Source: Nemertoderma westbladi (lineage: Eukaryota > Xenacoelomorpha > Nemertodermatida > Nemertodermatidae). From it: DNA of 64,000 bases. Position 1 is the first letter of the stretch, and each line of letters begins with the position of its first letter. This document shows positions 28,201 to 43,200 of the stretch, in pieces. A program made the position numbers and the translations under genes. Below the pieces are notes generated by a model that was not told where the DNA came from, did no database searches, and worked only from the letters and a program-made list of their open reading frames with translations. The DNA lies in the NCBI GenBank assembly GCA_032718475.1, contig JAUCBJ010006670.1, positions 20,257 to 84,256 of the forward strand, given 5' to 3'.

Positions 28201-31200
28201 GCCCCACACCCTAAACTTACGGACTACATAAACATCAATAAACAACACTTGGCTTCATAAAAATACCACAGATCGGTAAAAAAATTTCATATTCACTAAC
28301 AATTTCATCATTCTGTTTATAGATTTACCAACCTGGTGTCCGTCCGGCTGTATTATAGATTGACCATCCTGGTGTCCGTCCGGCTGTATTATAGATTGAC
28401 CAACCTGGTGTCATCAGTCCGGTTGTAGTAAAGATTGTCCAACCTGGTGTCCGTCCGGCAGTATTATAGATTGACCAACCTGGTGTCCGTCCGGCTGTAT
28501 TATAGATTGACCAACCTGGTGTCCGTCCGGCTGTATTATAGATTGACCATCCTGGTGTCCGTCCGGCTGTATTATAGATTGACCAACCTGGTGTCCGTCC
28601 GGCAGTATTATAGATTTACCAACCTGGTGTCCGTCCGGCAGTATTATAGTTTGACCAACCTGGTTTCCGTCCGGCTGTATTATAGATTGACCAACCTGGT
28701 GTCATCAGTCCGGCTGTAGTAAAGATTGTCCAACCTGGTGTCCGTCCGGCAGTATTATATTTGACCAACCTGGTGTCCGTCTGGCGGTATTATAGATTGA
28801 TCAACCTGGTGTCCGTCCGGCTGTATTATAGATTGACCATCCTGGTGTCATCAGTCCGGCTGTAGTAAAGATTGTCCAACCTGGTGTCCGTCCGGCAATA
28901 TTATAGATTGACCAACCTGGTGTCCGTCCGGCAGTATTATAGATTTACCAACCTGGTGTCCGTCCGGCAGTATTATAGTTTGACCAACCTGGTTTCCGTC
29001 CGGCTGTATTATAGATTGACCAACCTGGTGTCATCAGTCCGGCTGTAGTAAAGATTGTCCAACCTGGTGTCCGTCCGGCAGTATTATATTTGACCAACCT
29101 GGTGTCCGTCTGGCGGTATTATAGATTGATCAACCTGGTGTCATCAGTCCGGCTGTAGTAAAGATTGTCCAACCTGGTGTCCGTCCGGCTGTACTATAGA
29201 TTGACCAACATGGTGTCCGTCCGGCTATATTATAGATTGACCAACCTGGTGTCCGTCCGGCTGTATTATAGATTGACCAACCTGGTGTCCGTCCGGCTGT
29301 ATTATAGATTGACCATCCTGGTGTCCGTCCGGCTGTATTATAGATTGACCAACCTGGTTTCCGTCCGGCTGTATTATAGATTGACCAACCTGGTGTCATC
29401 AGTCCGGTTGTAGTAAAGATTGTCCAACCTGGTGTCCGTCCGGCAATATTATATTTGACCAACCTGGTGTCAGTCCGGCTGTAGTATAGATTGATCAACC
29501 TGGTGTCCGTCCGGCTGTACTATAGATTGACCAACATGGTGTCCGTCCGGCTATATTATAGATTTACCAACCTGGTGTCCATCCGGCGGTATTATATTTG
29601 ACCAACCTGGTGTCCGTCCGGCTGTATTAGATATTTACCAACCTGGTGTCCGTCCGGCTGTATTATAGATTGACTAACCTGGTGTCCGTCCGGCAGTATT
29701 ATACCCTCGGAAGGTTCGAACCGGAATGCAGCTCCAAACTTGGAGTTGTTGGGTTGGATATTGTAGAGTGCGTCGATGGCGCCTCGGTTGGATAAAATTA
29801 CTTCGTACGAATGACTCGAGTTGATAAACACATTGCCGATGTCCAGCGTGTCGAAGGATAATTGGACATCGGGACCTAGAGAAATAAAGTTTGTGAGTAC
29901 ATCCACAGCACTAATGGCCAGGAGGAAATAAATTGTGTAACTGCTATAAGGGTTAGGGGAAAGTAAAGTTTGTATATAAATGCACTCAGGGTTAGGGGAA
30001 AATAAAGTTTGTATATAACTGCACTAAGGGTTAGGGGGAAATAAAGTTTGTGATTGCAGCCACAACACTGAGGGTCAGGGGAAAATAAAGTTTGTATATA
30101 ACTGCACTAAGGGTAAGGGGGAATAAAGTTTGTATATAATTGTACTCAGGGTTAGGGGGAAATAAAGTTTGTGACTGCAGCCACAGCACTGAGGGTCAGG
30201 GGGAAAATAAAGTTTGTATATAACTGCACTAAGGGTTAGAGGAAAATAAAGTTTCTATATAATTGCACTCAGGTTTAGGGGGAAATAAAGTTTGTGATTG
30301 CAGCCACAACACTGAGGGTCAGGGGAAAATAAAGTTTGTATATAACTGAACTAAGGGTAAGGGGGAAATAAAGTTTGTATATAATTGCACTCAGGGTTAG
30401 GGGGAAATAAAGTTTGTGACTGCAGCCACAGCACTGAGGTTCAGGGGAAAATAAACTTTGTATATAAATAACTGCAAACTGCACTAAGGGTAAGGGAGAA
30501 ATAAAGTTTGTATATAACTGCACTAAGGGTAAGGGGGAATAAAGTTTGTATATAATTGTACTCATGGTTAGGGGGGAATAAGTTTGTAACTGCAGCCACA
30601 GCACTGAGCGTCAGGGGGAAATAAAGTTTATATATAACTGCACTAAGGGTAAGGGGGAAATAAAGTTAGTATATAATTGCACTCAGGGTCAAGGGAAACT
30701 AAAGTTTGTATATAACTGCACTAAGGGTAAGGGGGGAATAAAGTTTGTATATAATTGTACTCAGGGTTAGGGGAAAATAAAGTTTGTGACTGCAGCCACA
30801 GCACTGAGGGTCAGGGGGGAAATAAAGTTTGTATATAACTGCACTAAGGGTTAGGGGGAAATAAAGTTTCTATATAATTGCACTCAGGTTTAGGGGGAAA
30901 TAAAGTTTGTATATAATTGCACTCAGGGTTAGGGGGAAATAAAGTTTGTGATTGCAGCCACAGCACTGAGGTTCAGGGGAAAATAAACTTTGTATATAAA
31001 TAACTGCAAACTGCACTAAGGGTAAGGGAGAAAAGTTTGTATATAAATGCACTCAGGGTTAGGGGGAAATAAAGTTTGTATATAACTGCACTAAGGGTCC
31101 GGGGAAAATACTTTGTATGTAAATAACAGGACAAAGGATAAGATGGAAATTAAATTAATTAAAACCTGAAATCCTCGTATTTTTTGTCCCTTATTTATTG

Positions 31201-34200
31201 AATTGAGTTTGCGGACAATGTACAATACAGTTAATGTCCTCTTAGAGGCTTCGTAAATAAATATTAATTCACAACTAACCAGTTCCGTCAGCCTTTATCT
31301 CCACGGGTATTCTAGCTTCTCGACCAGACACGTCAAGGTAAGCCCAACACGAATACGATTGGACCTGGGTCGGCTTAAAGATCACCTGGATATCCTGATC
31401 TGAGTGGGGCCAAATATCACCTTCCAACGGGATTATCTGGTAATAAATAATAAAATAGTTATTTTCTAAATATAAAACCTAAAAGTGAAGGAGTTGCTTA
31501 GATAAAAAATGTGACAAAGGTTTTTCGTGAGTAACTATGGGTTTATAGATTACAAAAATTCCATGCTCCAAAAATATTTGTAGTGGAACATTAAGTGCTG
31601 GAATTCTAAAGAAATTGGCGTAATACAGGCCAAACCAAAGGTAGAGTAGAGGAAAATAATGTTCAACATAGTGAGTGATGGTCCACAATAATTTAATTAA
31701 AAAAAAATAGTAAAATTGCACTGAAAAAAGCTGACATATTTAGCAAAATAAAAGTTGCATTGATTTTAGGTGTAATTTATTTCCTTGTTTTAGTTTAAAA
31801 CCGCAATAGTTTATGATATAACGAATTTATATTCTTTTGGAAACAAGGGTTTTATAGTGGGAGTGGATCGTATAAATTTACTTTTTTTAGTCGAAAATTT
31901 GTATTAATAAGCTCCCTCCATATATTGTATACAGTATTGTAAACCAAATGATAATAAAACTGATTAAATGATTAGTCAACTAGCCGTTGCTCTGGAAACT
32001 AAATGGTCAAAGTATGTATAAGTGCATAGTTCATTCGTTATGTATGTTAGTTAATACATTTTAATACGCCTATGGTAAGATTTTTATTAGAACCTATTCC
32101 AAGAGGTACTTATAAGATATTTGGTAATTTTTTCACAATTTCACATTTTTATGTCGCTAGACCGCGCACTCCACTACTAATAAATATAACTCAGAAATTA
32201 TAATAAAATAAAATATGATAGTTAACTAAGTTTACTCTAACCAAACAACATCATAGTTTCCTGTAATACCATTACAATAACATTGTAATACCACTAAAAT
32301 TTCATAAAAGTTAACCCTGAAACAATGCTTTTTATAAAGTGAAAGTAAATAATTATTTAAATATCAGTGGCTTGCTTGGATGTCATTAAATCATTCATAA
32401 TATGTCAAAGTAAATAATTGTCAAAGTCACATATTAAAAAAAAGTTTCAGTTTCAGATTTTGAAAACTGAAGCCTAAACGTTTTGAATATTTTCATGAAA
32501 TCATTGATGAATCCAAAATTAATGTAATTGCTAAACCTACTTGGAAGTTGTCGTCGTTGAATAACATCTGGTCTCCCATGACAACCCTTTGTTTGTTACC
32601 GAAGGTTCGATTGATCCGAGTGAGTTTATCTTTGGCGTCGATATCGATGTCACATTCCTCCGCGAATCGCAGGAGACCCTCCTGCTGTTCACTAATCAAG
32701 TTATCCAATGAGTATTCGCGTTGGATTTGTTCGATCTGCAATTTCGTTAGAAATATAATATCCTCATATAATATAAAAAACCCATTCAAATCCAAATCGT
32801 GTCACACAATTCATTTAATCATGACCGACTATAGATATTATCTATACTATCTATAGTAGGTCATGATATAATATTTCTTAATATAGTTTTATTAAATGTT
32901 TTTTCTTAATTATGACGGCTTGTTCAATGATACAGGGAGTGTGGGAAACGGCGCGTAAGTGTTTACTATGGAAGTAGATCACTATGAGAGTGGAAGTGAG
33001 GGAGGTGAGGGAAGGGGGGGGGGGGGGGGGGGGGATGGGCGGGCTCCTTAGCTTAGTTAAATGTAAACTTTAACGTGCGCTATTGACTACGGTTTATGGT
33101 TTTCCTTAGAATAAAATGCCATTGTAACAAGACATTTCGATTTCCCCTAACTCGCCAAGACATCAACAGGCCACTTGTCTCCCAAGATAATAGACTCTCA
33201 CTCTTTGGCTGTATAAAACTAAAAGGAGTCACCCAATCCAATAAACATACTGTACAAATACACACCAAGGCATGTAGCACCCCAACGAGAATTTACATTA
33301 CTTTACCGTTTCACTTATTACCTCGCTTGTGACGTAAGCTTTGAATTCGTAATGAACAATAATGTCACTTTTGTTCCGGACAGTTAGAGAACGCTGATTG
33401 GATAATCCTATAAAGGTGCTGTTTATCCTAAGTGAGTTCCTATCCAATCGGACGTTGATGTTCTCTGCAGCCGCATACAGCGCCACGTAGAGGCGTTCCC
33501 CGGTATCGTATGTGAGCGTCAATTCTCCGTGATGGTCTCCGTTAGAGTTGGCGTTGAATCCCACGTCAACCTGCAGACTCTCGCCGACCGGTAGTACTGC
33601 ATTCTCGGGGGACACGGAGAAGGGAGGCTGAGTCGCCAGCCAGAATTGCGCAGATTTCGCCCCAATGTTGCGGATGTGGAGACATTTAGACGTCGGAAAC
33701 TGTAAATGAAAGTAAAGTAAAAGTGAAACACCGGAGGTAAATCGGTAGGTACAGTTGTAGGTTGGCATACCTCTACCAAGGTCACCACCGCATTACTAAC
33801 AATTTGCTACAAAACGACTGAAAACCTTACTAAATAAGCAGGCCTCTACTGTATATATAATTTGAGAAATTACATAAAAGGTATTATTGGCACTCATTTT
33901 TTAGCAGCGAAGGTTTTAATATGCGGTTTTCTCTCAGCCACGTAATGTTAAATATTGGAATACAGTAATGTACAATGTATATGTCAAAGCATGCTTTTTA
34001 TAAAGCATACTATGATCATAGCTTGCACTCACTCACAACGTTCGTTTGTATCCGTTTTTTTTTTCACAAAATTTACACATTCCAATCACAAAATTCACAA
34101 TCCAAACGCAAAGTTTCACACAAGTTTTTACACCGCATTATTTACATAATTTGTCCCCATTTTGGCATAAATTAATGACAAGTTATCATTATTATGATTA

Positions 34201-37200
34201 ATATCCTCCATGACCCGTAATATGTTGTTATTTTCAGACGACACAGACCAGCACAACTTCTACTGTAATCCACTCACCGTCGTTGGTCATGGATAAGTAA
34301 AAGCGTCTTTTGTGAAATTTCACCCTTCGTATCGCGGCGGCCATATTGTGTGTTACATTCAGTAGAAAAGACAGTTTAAAAAATTAAAGCTTCACAGTCA
34401 CAGATGTTCAGTCAAATCGAAAGGCTTCACGCTAATTTTCACGGGACAAAATTTAAAAAACCTGGCTTGTGTAACAAACAACTTGGATCAGCACATTGCA
34501 CATTTTCGGTTTTGGTTTTTTTGTGTAGAGGATTATCCAGTAATACTAACGATATGATGATATGCCATATATTTTTCTTGCTCAAAATTAGGGTCTTTAC
34601 GCAATTAATTACCTTCACCGGACATTTCGAGAAATTAATTTCATCAGGAAAGTCTATGATCCCTCTAGCGCCTATACATTGCACAGGGAGAACAAACTTT
34701 TCCCTTTCAGTTATGCAGACGAGTTGATGGTAGTAATCTTTGGATTCCTCGGGGGTGAACTGAATCCGAAACTTTATTGGACATCCCGGAGCAACCTAAA
34801 TAATTAATAATCACAAAAAATATTAATTGGTGCCCTTCGAGTTGGCCGAGTCGCATCCGGAGTATATCGAGGTGTAGCAAATTACTTTCAGTTTATTACT
34901 ATTTTATGGGATGTCTGGTCTGTCAATCAGTCACCAGTATTATAATATATGGAATCCGGGTAATTAATTGTCCTAGAGGAATTGCCCAGCGACAGAAAGA
35001 CCTGCATTGGCCTACATTCGTATGGCTGTCAGGGTTCATGGATACGTAGGAGTTCGGTAGAAGGCCTTCGCATTGCAAAGGGAATAAAGCACGGTAAGGT
35101 GTCATTCCTATCCATTTAGTAAAATAGTCGGGCCAAATCTCAAGCTAATAAATTAGACTCACATATCGGTTTAATGTTAGACTCACATATCGGTTCAATG
35201 TTAGACTCACATATCGGTTCAATGTTAGACTCACATATCGGTTCAATGTTAGACTCACATATCGGTTCAATGTTAGACTCACATATCGGTTCAATGTTAG
35301 ACTCACATATCGGTTCAATGTTAGACTCACATATCGGTTCAATGTTAGACTCACATATCGGTTCAATGTTAGACTCACATATCGGTTCAATGTTAGACTC
35401 ACATATCGGTTCAATCGGTTCAATGTTAGACTCACATATCGGTTCAATGCTAGACTCACATATCGGTTCAATGTTAGACTCACATATCGGTTCAATGTTA
35501 GACTCACATATCGGTTCAATGTTAGACTCACATATCGGTTCAATGTTAGACTCACATATCGGTTCAATGTTAGACTCACATATCGGTTTAATGTTAGACT
35601 CACATATCGGTTAAATGTTAGACTCACATATCGGTTCAATGTTAGACTCACATATCGGTTCAATGTTAGACTCACATATCGGTTCAATGTTAGACTCACA
35701 TATCGGTTTAATGTTAGACTCACATATCGGTTCAATGTTAGACTCACATATCGGTTTAATGATAGACTCACATATCGGTTCAATGTTAGACTCACATATC
35801 GGTTCAATGTTAGACTCACATATCGGTTCAATGTTAGACTCACATATCGGTTCAATGTTAGACTCATATATCGGTTCAATGTTAGACTCATATATCGGTT
35901 CAATGTTAGACTCACATATCGGTTCAATGTTAGACTCACATATCGGTTCAATGTTAGACTCACATATCGGTTCAATGTTAGACTCACATATCGGTTCAAT
36001 GTTAGACTCACATATCGGTTTAATGTTAGACTCACATATCGGTTTAATGTTAGACTCACATATCGGATCAATGTTAGACTCACATATCGGTTCAATGTTA
36101 GACTCACATATCGGTTCAACGTTAGACTCACATATCGGTTTAATGATAGACTCACATATCGGATCAATGTTAGACTCACATATCGGTTCAATGTTAGACT
36201 CACATATCGGTTCAATGTTAGACTCACATATCGGTTTAATGATAGACTCACATATCGGTTCAATGTTAGACTCACATATCGGTTTAATGTTAGACTCACA
36301 TATAGGTTTAATGATAGACTCACATATCGGTTCAATGTTAAACTCACATATCGGTTCAATGTTAGACTCACATATCGGTTCAATGTTAGACTCACATATC
36401 GGTTCAATGTTAGACTCACATATCGGTTCAATGTTAGACTCACATATCGGTTCAATGTTAGACTCACATATCGGTTTAATGATAGACTCACATATCGGTT
36501 CAATGTTAGACTCACATATCGGTTCAATGTTAGACTCACATATCGGTTTAATGTTAGACTCACATATCGGTTCAATGTTAGACTCATATATAGGTTTAAT
36601 GATAGACTCACATATCGGTTCAATGTTAAACTCACATATCGGTTCAATGTTAGACTCACATATCGGTTTAATGTTAGACTCACATATCGGTTCAATGTTA
36701 GACTCACATATCGGTTTAATGATAGACTCACATATCGGTTCAATGTTAGACTCACATATCGGTTTAATGTTAGACTCACATATCGGTTTAATGTTAGACT
36801 CACATATCGGTTCAATGTTAGACTCATATATCGGTTCAATGTTAGACTCACATATCGGTTCAATGTTAGACTCACATATCGGTTCAATGTTAGACTCACA
36901 TATCGGTTCAATGTTAGACTCACATATCGGTTCAATGTTAGACTCACATATCGGTTTAATGTTAGACTCACATATCGGTTTAATGTTAGACTCACATATC
37001 GGATCAATGTTAGACTCACATATCGGTTCAATGTTAGACTCACATATCGGTTCAACGTTAGACTCACATATAGGTTTAATGATAGACTCACATATCGGAT
37101 CAATGTTAGACTCACATATCGGTTCAATGTTAGACTCACATATCGGTTTAATGTTAGACTCACATATCGGTTTAATGATAGACTCACATATCGGTTCAAT

Positions 37201-40200
37201 GTTAGACTCACATATCGGTTCAATGTTAGACTCACATATCGGTTCAATGTTAGACTCACATATCGGTTCAATGTTAGACTCACATATCGGTTCAATGTTA
37301 GACTCACATATCGATTCAATGTTAGACTCACATATCATGATGGTTCAATGTTGAATATGCCATACTGCAATCTCTTTGTCAAAAGTGCCTGTCACAAGAA
37401 TCAGGGTCATCGCCGGCTATGAGGCTATGACGACCGTACCAAGTATTACACCACAACTCTTACTTTGCACTCACATAATAATTTATACTACTGTACATTG
37501 CGCGGAGCAGTACACCCCCACCTAATTTTCTACAAATCTGATGAACAAAGATTACAGCGTAGGATTTGAAACGAAGATGGAAAGATCCATTTTCAAATCA
37601 AAAGATATAGATGGCAATATCAGTCGTGTTTTTTTCCACTGTATCTTGTACGAAATATAACCCAACTGTATAACCCCAAGTGAATACAGGTGTTAGACTT
37701 GGAGTTCCATTTCAGTTGATTCCAAGTTAAACTCTCCGACTGTTGATTAAAGGGGCTTGTATTTCCAACCAAAGTAATAAGCGATCCCGTTATCAATTTA
37801 GAGAAAATGAGCAGGTTACAGAGGCTGGCTTTTCCAACAAAAACTAGAAACCATCCCATTAACGATACAGGGAAGGAGCAGGTTGGTTGGAGACGTGGGC
37901 CTTCTTTCTAACAAAAACTAAATTATAAACGATCTTGTTACCCATTGAGAGAAAGGAGCACGTTACAGAGGCGATCTTTTCTAACCAAAACAATAAACTA
38001 TCTCATTAACAATATATGGAGAGGGGTAGGTTACAGAGACGAGCTCATAATCAAAACAAGAAACGATCTTCTCTTCTTACCAATTGAAGGAAAGGATCAG
38101 ATTACAGAGTAGGCCCTAGTCTATTTAAAAGGTAGGCTAAAATACTGAAATTAGTTAATTAATAACCATTATTTAATTGACAGTACAAATCACAAGTATC
38201 AGTACGTATCGCAAAACTGTAGTATAGGTACAGATAGCAGGGAACACAAAAACGGACAAAAAAAGTAAACAAAGCGGCAACATTTATTTAAACTAACAGG
38301 AAAATACTTTCTGGAGATATAAAAAGGGCCTGATAATTTTGGAATGGCAATGAAGGTAATTGAAATTGTGTACAACGGGGAACAACAAGCTATGAACACT
38401 TATCGATCAAGAGTAAAATGAACAACAATGAGCTACAATTTGCTCATTGTTCTGTGCGCGTTGTTTACTGTAGCCTGAAATGTTCATGAATAAAACCCCC
38501 GTATATGCTTCAGTATATAAAACGCCGTAGCGACTTCGCGCACAATAAGTATGCTGTACTGTATGTTAACCCTGTTAAGTTCTCCTGACGTTTACAATAC
38601 CTGCACCCTTAAATTACTGAATTAAAGGAAAGAGGTGGTAGGCAGGGGTATCCTATTATAACCAAAACATTAAACTATACTCAATAATACATGTTACAAT
38701 TTCATTATTGTTCCACGGGACTTTTCGTTTATTTTTTTGGTTAGAAAAGACAGCACAGCTGTATCCTGGTCCTTCCATTAATTTGTATGGTAAAAGTTAG
38801 TAAGCATACTACATACGTTCAACATACTGTAGTATGCATTATGGCATATTTAAGTATAGGCCTCCTACTGTATCTATTATAATACATAATAAATACTGTC
38901 TAACTGTCCCACTGTGTCCCGTCACATAAACTGTAAAATCCGAATACACATAGCTGTACTACTGTACTACTATCATACATACAGTAGACTACTAATATCA
39001 TAACTACCATAACTTCCCATTAGTTCACCCCTTCCTGGTGGACATAATTCATTCACCCCTCCCCCCCCCCCCCCACCCACACATACTTGCAGTACTACCC
39101 CCCCCCCCCCCGGCGTTTTAATTTTTATTACTATCTTATTTTACATACATACTTATAATATATTGATCTATTTATGTCCAGTGAGTGATATCTTTGTTTT
39201 TATCCATCATACATATTTTGTTTTTGATCATGGTCACTCTAATATTTTGTTTTTATCTATCACACATACTTACAATATTTTATTTATTTTTACTTCATCT
39301 TTGAACATTCCAAATATTTTACTGTATGCCTACGGTGTTTCTTTTGTAATAATTATTCTTTTAACTCGTCGTCCTTAACTTTTTAGGTCCGCGATATTGT
39401 TGTTAATTTCCACTTTGGTTTTGGCTCCATACGGTGCGGTCCTGGCGTCAATCCCTTATTCTGGTGAATGTTTTTTGTTGTAAGATTGATAGTAAGTCAT
39501 TCAAGGAGACATTTCATACGTTAGTAGACGAGGACCTTTGAGCGATTTCGCGCTTGTCATTCATGTAATTAATTTTATATTTTGCCTGATTAATTAAATA
39601 TACCCGCAATTATAAATTATACCAACATCTATTTATTTACGTGTAATTTTAACCTGAGTTTTTTTTATCTATTCAGCCAAACATTTTATTATATTTATAT
39701 TGTATTTTATTTGTCCGTTACCTCCTACGTACCTTTTAATTACAACACTATGGTGCTTTTAACTTAGATTGACTTTGATTTTATTTATAATGAACGTACA
39801 GTACAATTTCATACATTTGAATTTAGATACTGTTATTTAATATTTACCAACAATGTTACGGTTAATTTTATTTATAGTGTGTACTTATGCCCTATTACCA
39901 TTAAACCATTTATTATAGGAGGAAGGGATAACAAATAACAAATAAGAGGTAATAACAAATACCTCGAAAAATACAGCTTGCCAACACATTGTTACTACCA
40001 TTAAACCATTAAACCAATATTATCATGGCTAGTGCCATACTCGTACTGCAGTAATGTGTAGTGCTACAGGTACCGGTACCGGTACCATACCAGCGTACCG
40101 GTATCCAGCGAAACTTATATCTAAGGACTACTGGACTATGTAGTCCATAGCAGCATAGTGTGGTACCGGTAGTGGTTGTACTGGTGTAACATGTTTCATC

Positions 40201-43200
40201 TGCGAAAAATTAAACCCCCTACTGCCATATCTGCATCTCGCATATCCTGTAGCCTAGCCTGTAGGCAGCTAGGCCTATTCACTATTTGTAGCTGTACCAC
40301 TGGTAATGTTAGCTGTAGTCTGTAGTTTAGGTCTGCATGTTGGCTTACCTTATCCATGCTTATGTAGGCTTACTATTATCCAGTTATCTAATAAAAAATT
40401 ACCGGTATTAAATACTGAAATAGTACAGTAGGCCTACTATTGACAATCTGACAGTGGCTTTTACACTAGCTGCCTAATCAATTCAAATTTGTGGGCAATG
40501 CTGTAATGTCATCCAGCGTACAGATACCGGAACCAACTATTGGGGTTCCCCAAACAATCGAAAATGATGATGACCAAGATGATTTTGTAATGGAAAAAAA
40601 GAAAAGAAAACTGATAGTGCCGATGAAGTCAGAGCTGCCATTAAAGCAGCAGATACATTTGGGACTTAGAATAAATTTCGGTTTTGCCAAATTTAAATCA
40701 CCACTTCAACAAGAGGCAATTTTAGCAATAGTAAAACGTGAGCAAGACATATACATCTCTATGCCAACAGGTGGGGGGAAATCATTGTGCTACCAACTAC
40801 CAGCAGTTCTATCGAACAAAGTGACGTTGATCGTCTCACCGCTCATTGCTCTGATTCAAGATCAGTTGGAGCATCTACAAAAATGGAATATTTCCGCTGC
40901 ATCTTTGAACTCAAAGACCCTAACTTCGGACAAGAAACGAATCCTCTCAGATATTCGGTCACGGAATCCGACAATCCGATTGCTGTTTGTAACTCCAGAA
41001 CGCTGCGCTACTGTCGCCTTCCGGGAAGTCCTCCAAGATATGACGGCACTCAACAATGTTGCCTACTTTGTAATAGATGAGGCTCATTGCGTCAGCCAAT
41101 GGGGCCATGATTTTCGTCCAGACTATCTAAAGCTGGGAGAGCTCCGGAGAGACACATTAGCCGATGTTCCACTGGTCGCACTGACTGCCACAGCCACTGT
41201 GGAGGTCCAACTTGATATTCAGAGGAGATTAAACTTTCGTAAACCCATTGGGGAGTTCCTTGCAAACTCATTTAGAAGCAACATTATTTATGATGTTAGT
41301 TACACAGACTTGCTAAAGGACCCTTGTTGGGAGTTAAAGAAGTTACTTTGTAGGTCATTGAGTAATTTAGAAGGGGTATCGGATGGCTGGGTTGGGAGTG
41401 GGATTGTTTACTGTCGGACGAGGGATGGTTGTGAGGAGATAGCAGGTCGGTTGCAGAACTATGGGGTACCATCAAGGGCATACCATGCAGGGCTAACAGA
41501 CACCCAGCGTGAAGAGACCCAGAGTAGCTGGATGGAAGGGGATATACCTGTCATAGTGGCGACTGTCAGCTTCGGGATGGGGGTTGATAAACCTGATGTT
41601 AGGGTGGTCGCCCATTGGACATTGCCCAGCAGTATGGCAGCCTATTATCAGGAGTCAGGTAGGGCTGGAAGGGATGGGGAGACTGCCCATTGTCGACTGT
41701 TTTACTCAAAAAGGGAGAGAGATTTTACATCTTTCTTGGTACGTAAAGAGTTAAAAGATAAGAAAAGTTCTGTAAACACAAAGCTCCAATGGGCTGGATT
41801 AGAGTCATTGATTGGCTATGCTGAGTCTCCAACATGTCGTCATAGTTCCATCTCCTCATATTTTGGGCATAGCAAGCCTGATTGTACCAGATCCTGTGAT
41901 GTCTGTATCAACCCTACAGTTGTAAAGAAAGCATTAGCTTCATTCTCAACCACTCAGGCCCGACTTGGAACAACACGGATTGTGCATGAGACAAAGGAAG
42001 TGGATGGATCACTGTATGGAGGCGGCCGATTGGGTGCCAAACTGGAGAACCAAGAATATAATGAAGACAATGATAGTGATGATAATAAGGGGGGAGAGGA
42101 TGGGTACAATCTTACCAAGGCTATTCAGATCGAATTCAACAAACGAAGAAGGAATAATGTTCAATCAAAATCCAATGAAAGACAGGTAGAAGTTGTGAGT
42201 AAAGATTCCCTATTAAAGGATCCATATAATAAGCGAATTGCAACTCTCAATGTCCAGACTAGAGAATTTTGTCTTAAATCTCTACTAAATGCATTGGATG
42301 CGAACTGGATGACTTGTAAAGGAGAAGATTCCTTGTCAGTAGAGAAAATAACTGACATTGCTGTACTTTTGGAATTTCAAATATTCCTCAATTCAAAGAT
42401 CTCCACTGTATATAAGTCACGAGTTCATAAGAAGATATCTGAGATAAAATCAGCCAGCATGGAGTTACAATTCCATTCAGCATTTATTGCCTCAGGTGAT
42501 CATGGTCTACTTAGCAAGGAAAGTCAGGACATACCTGCAGAATCTTTTCAAACGGCTAAATCCTACTTAAATTCCTTAACAAACCCTGGGAAAAATACCA
42601 ACAATAATGGCACTCATAGTATTAATAAGAAAGAAACGAATATATCATCAAATGCAATACAAAACGAAACTATGAAAGCACATTGTACTTTAACACCTAA
42701 TGCTAAACTATATAGAGAAGCATTTCCATGTACCAATAATACTGGCTGCTGCAACACAGACAGTGGTTTTATTAAGGCAACTAAAATTGTATTACCAACC
42801 ACTACTATTACTTCAACAACACAATGCAATTTAGTTTCATTATCAAATACAACAAGGATCAATTCACATTACATGAGTTCCAAACCATTATTGCAAGTGT
42901 TACCAAACATTGCAACGCCATGTCATTCAAAAACCACCATCGAAAATTGTGAGCAGCCACAAGAATCACTCCAGATGGTGCCAAACAGGGCTGTACCATA
43001 TCAACCGACACACAACATGAAACAAACAACAGCGATCAAGCATTGTCAGTCACCAAAAAAACGAAAACGGCTAGGCAAAGACACACGAACAATTGATACT
43101 TATTTTCCAGTCATCAATAAGAATAAGGCCGTCCCTGGTATAAAACGTAGATACAGCGAGGAAACAACTAAATATCTAGATGGGGAAAATCACTGCCAAG

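Noticed and set aside
28435-29413. Plus-strand [12 protein letters not shown] repeat protein
   Set aside because: Antisense reading of the splice-site array; open because the unit is 36 bp.
35145-37354. Open frames of up to 728 codons over the 24-bp array
   Set aside because: A period of 3n with no stop in the unit makes several frames open on both strands; no start context, splice link or non-repetitive part supports a protein.
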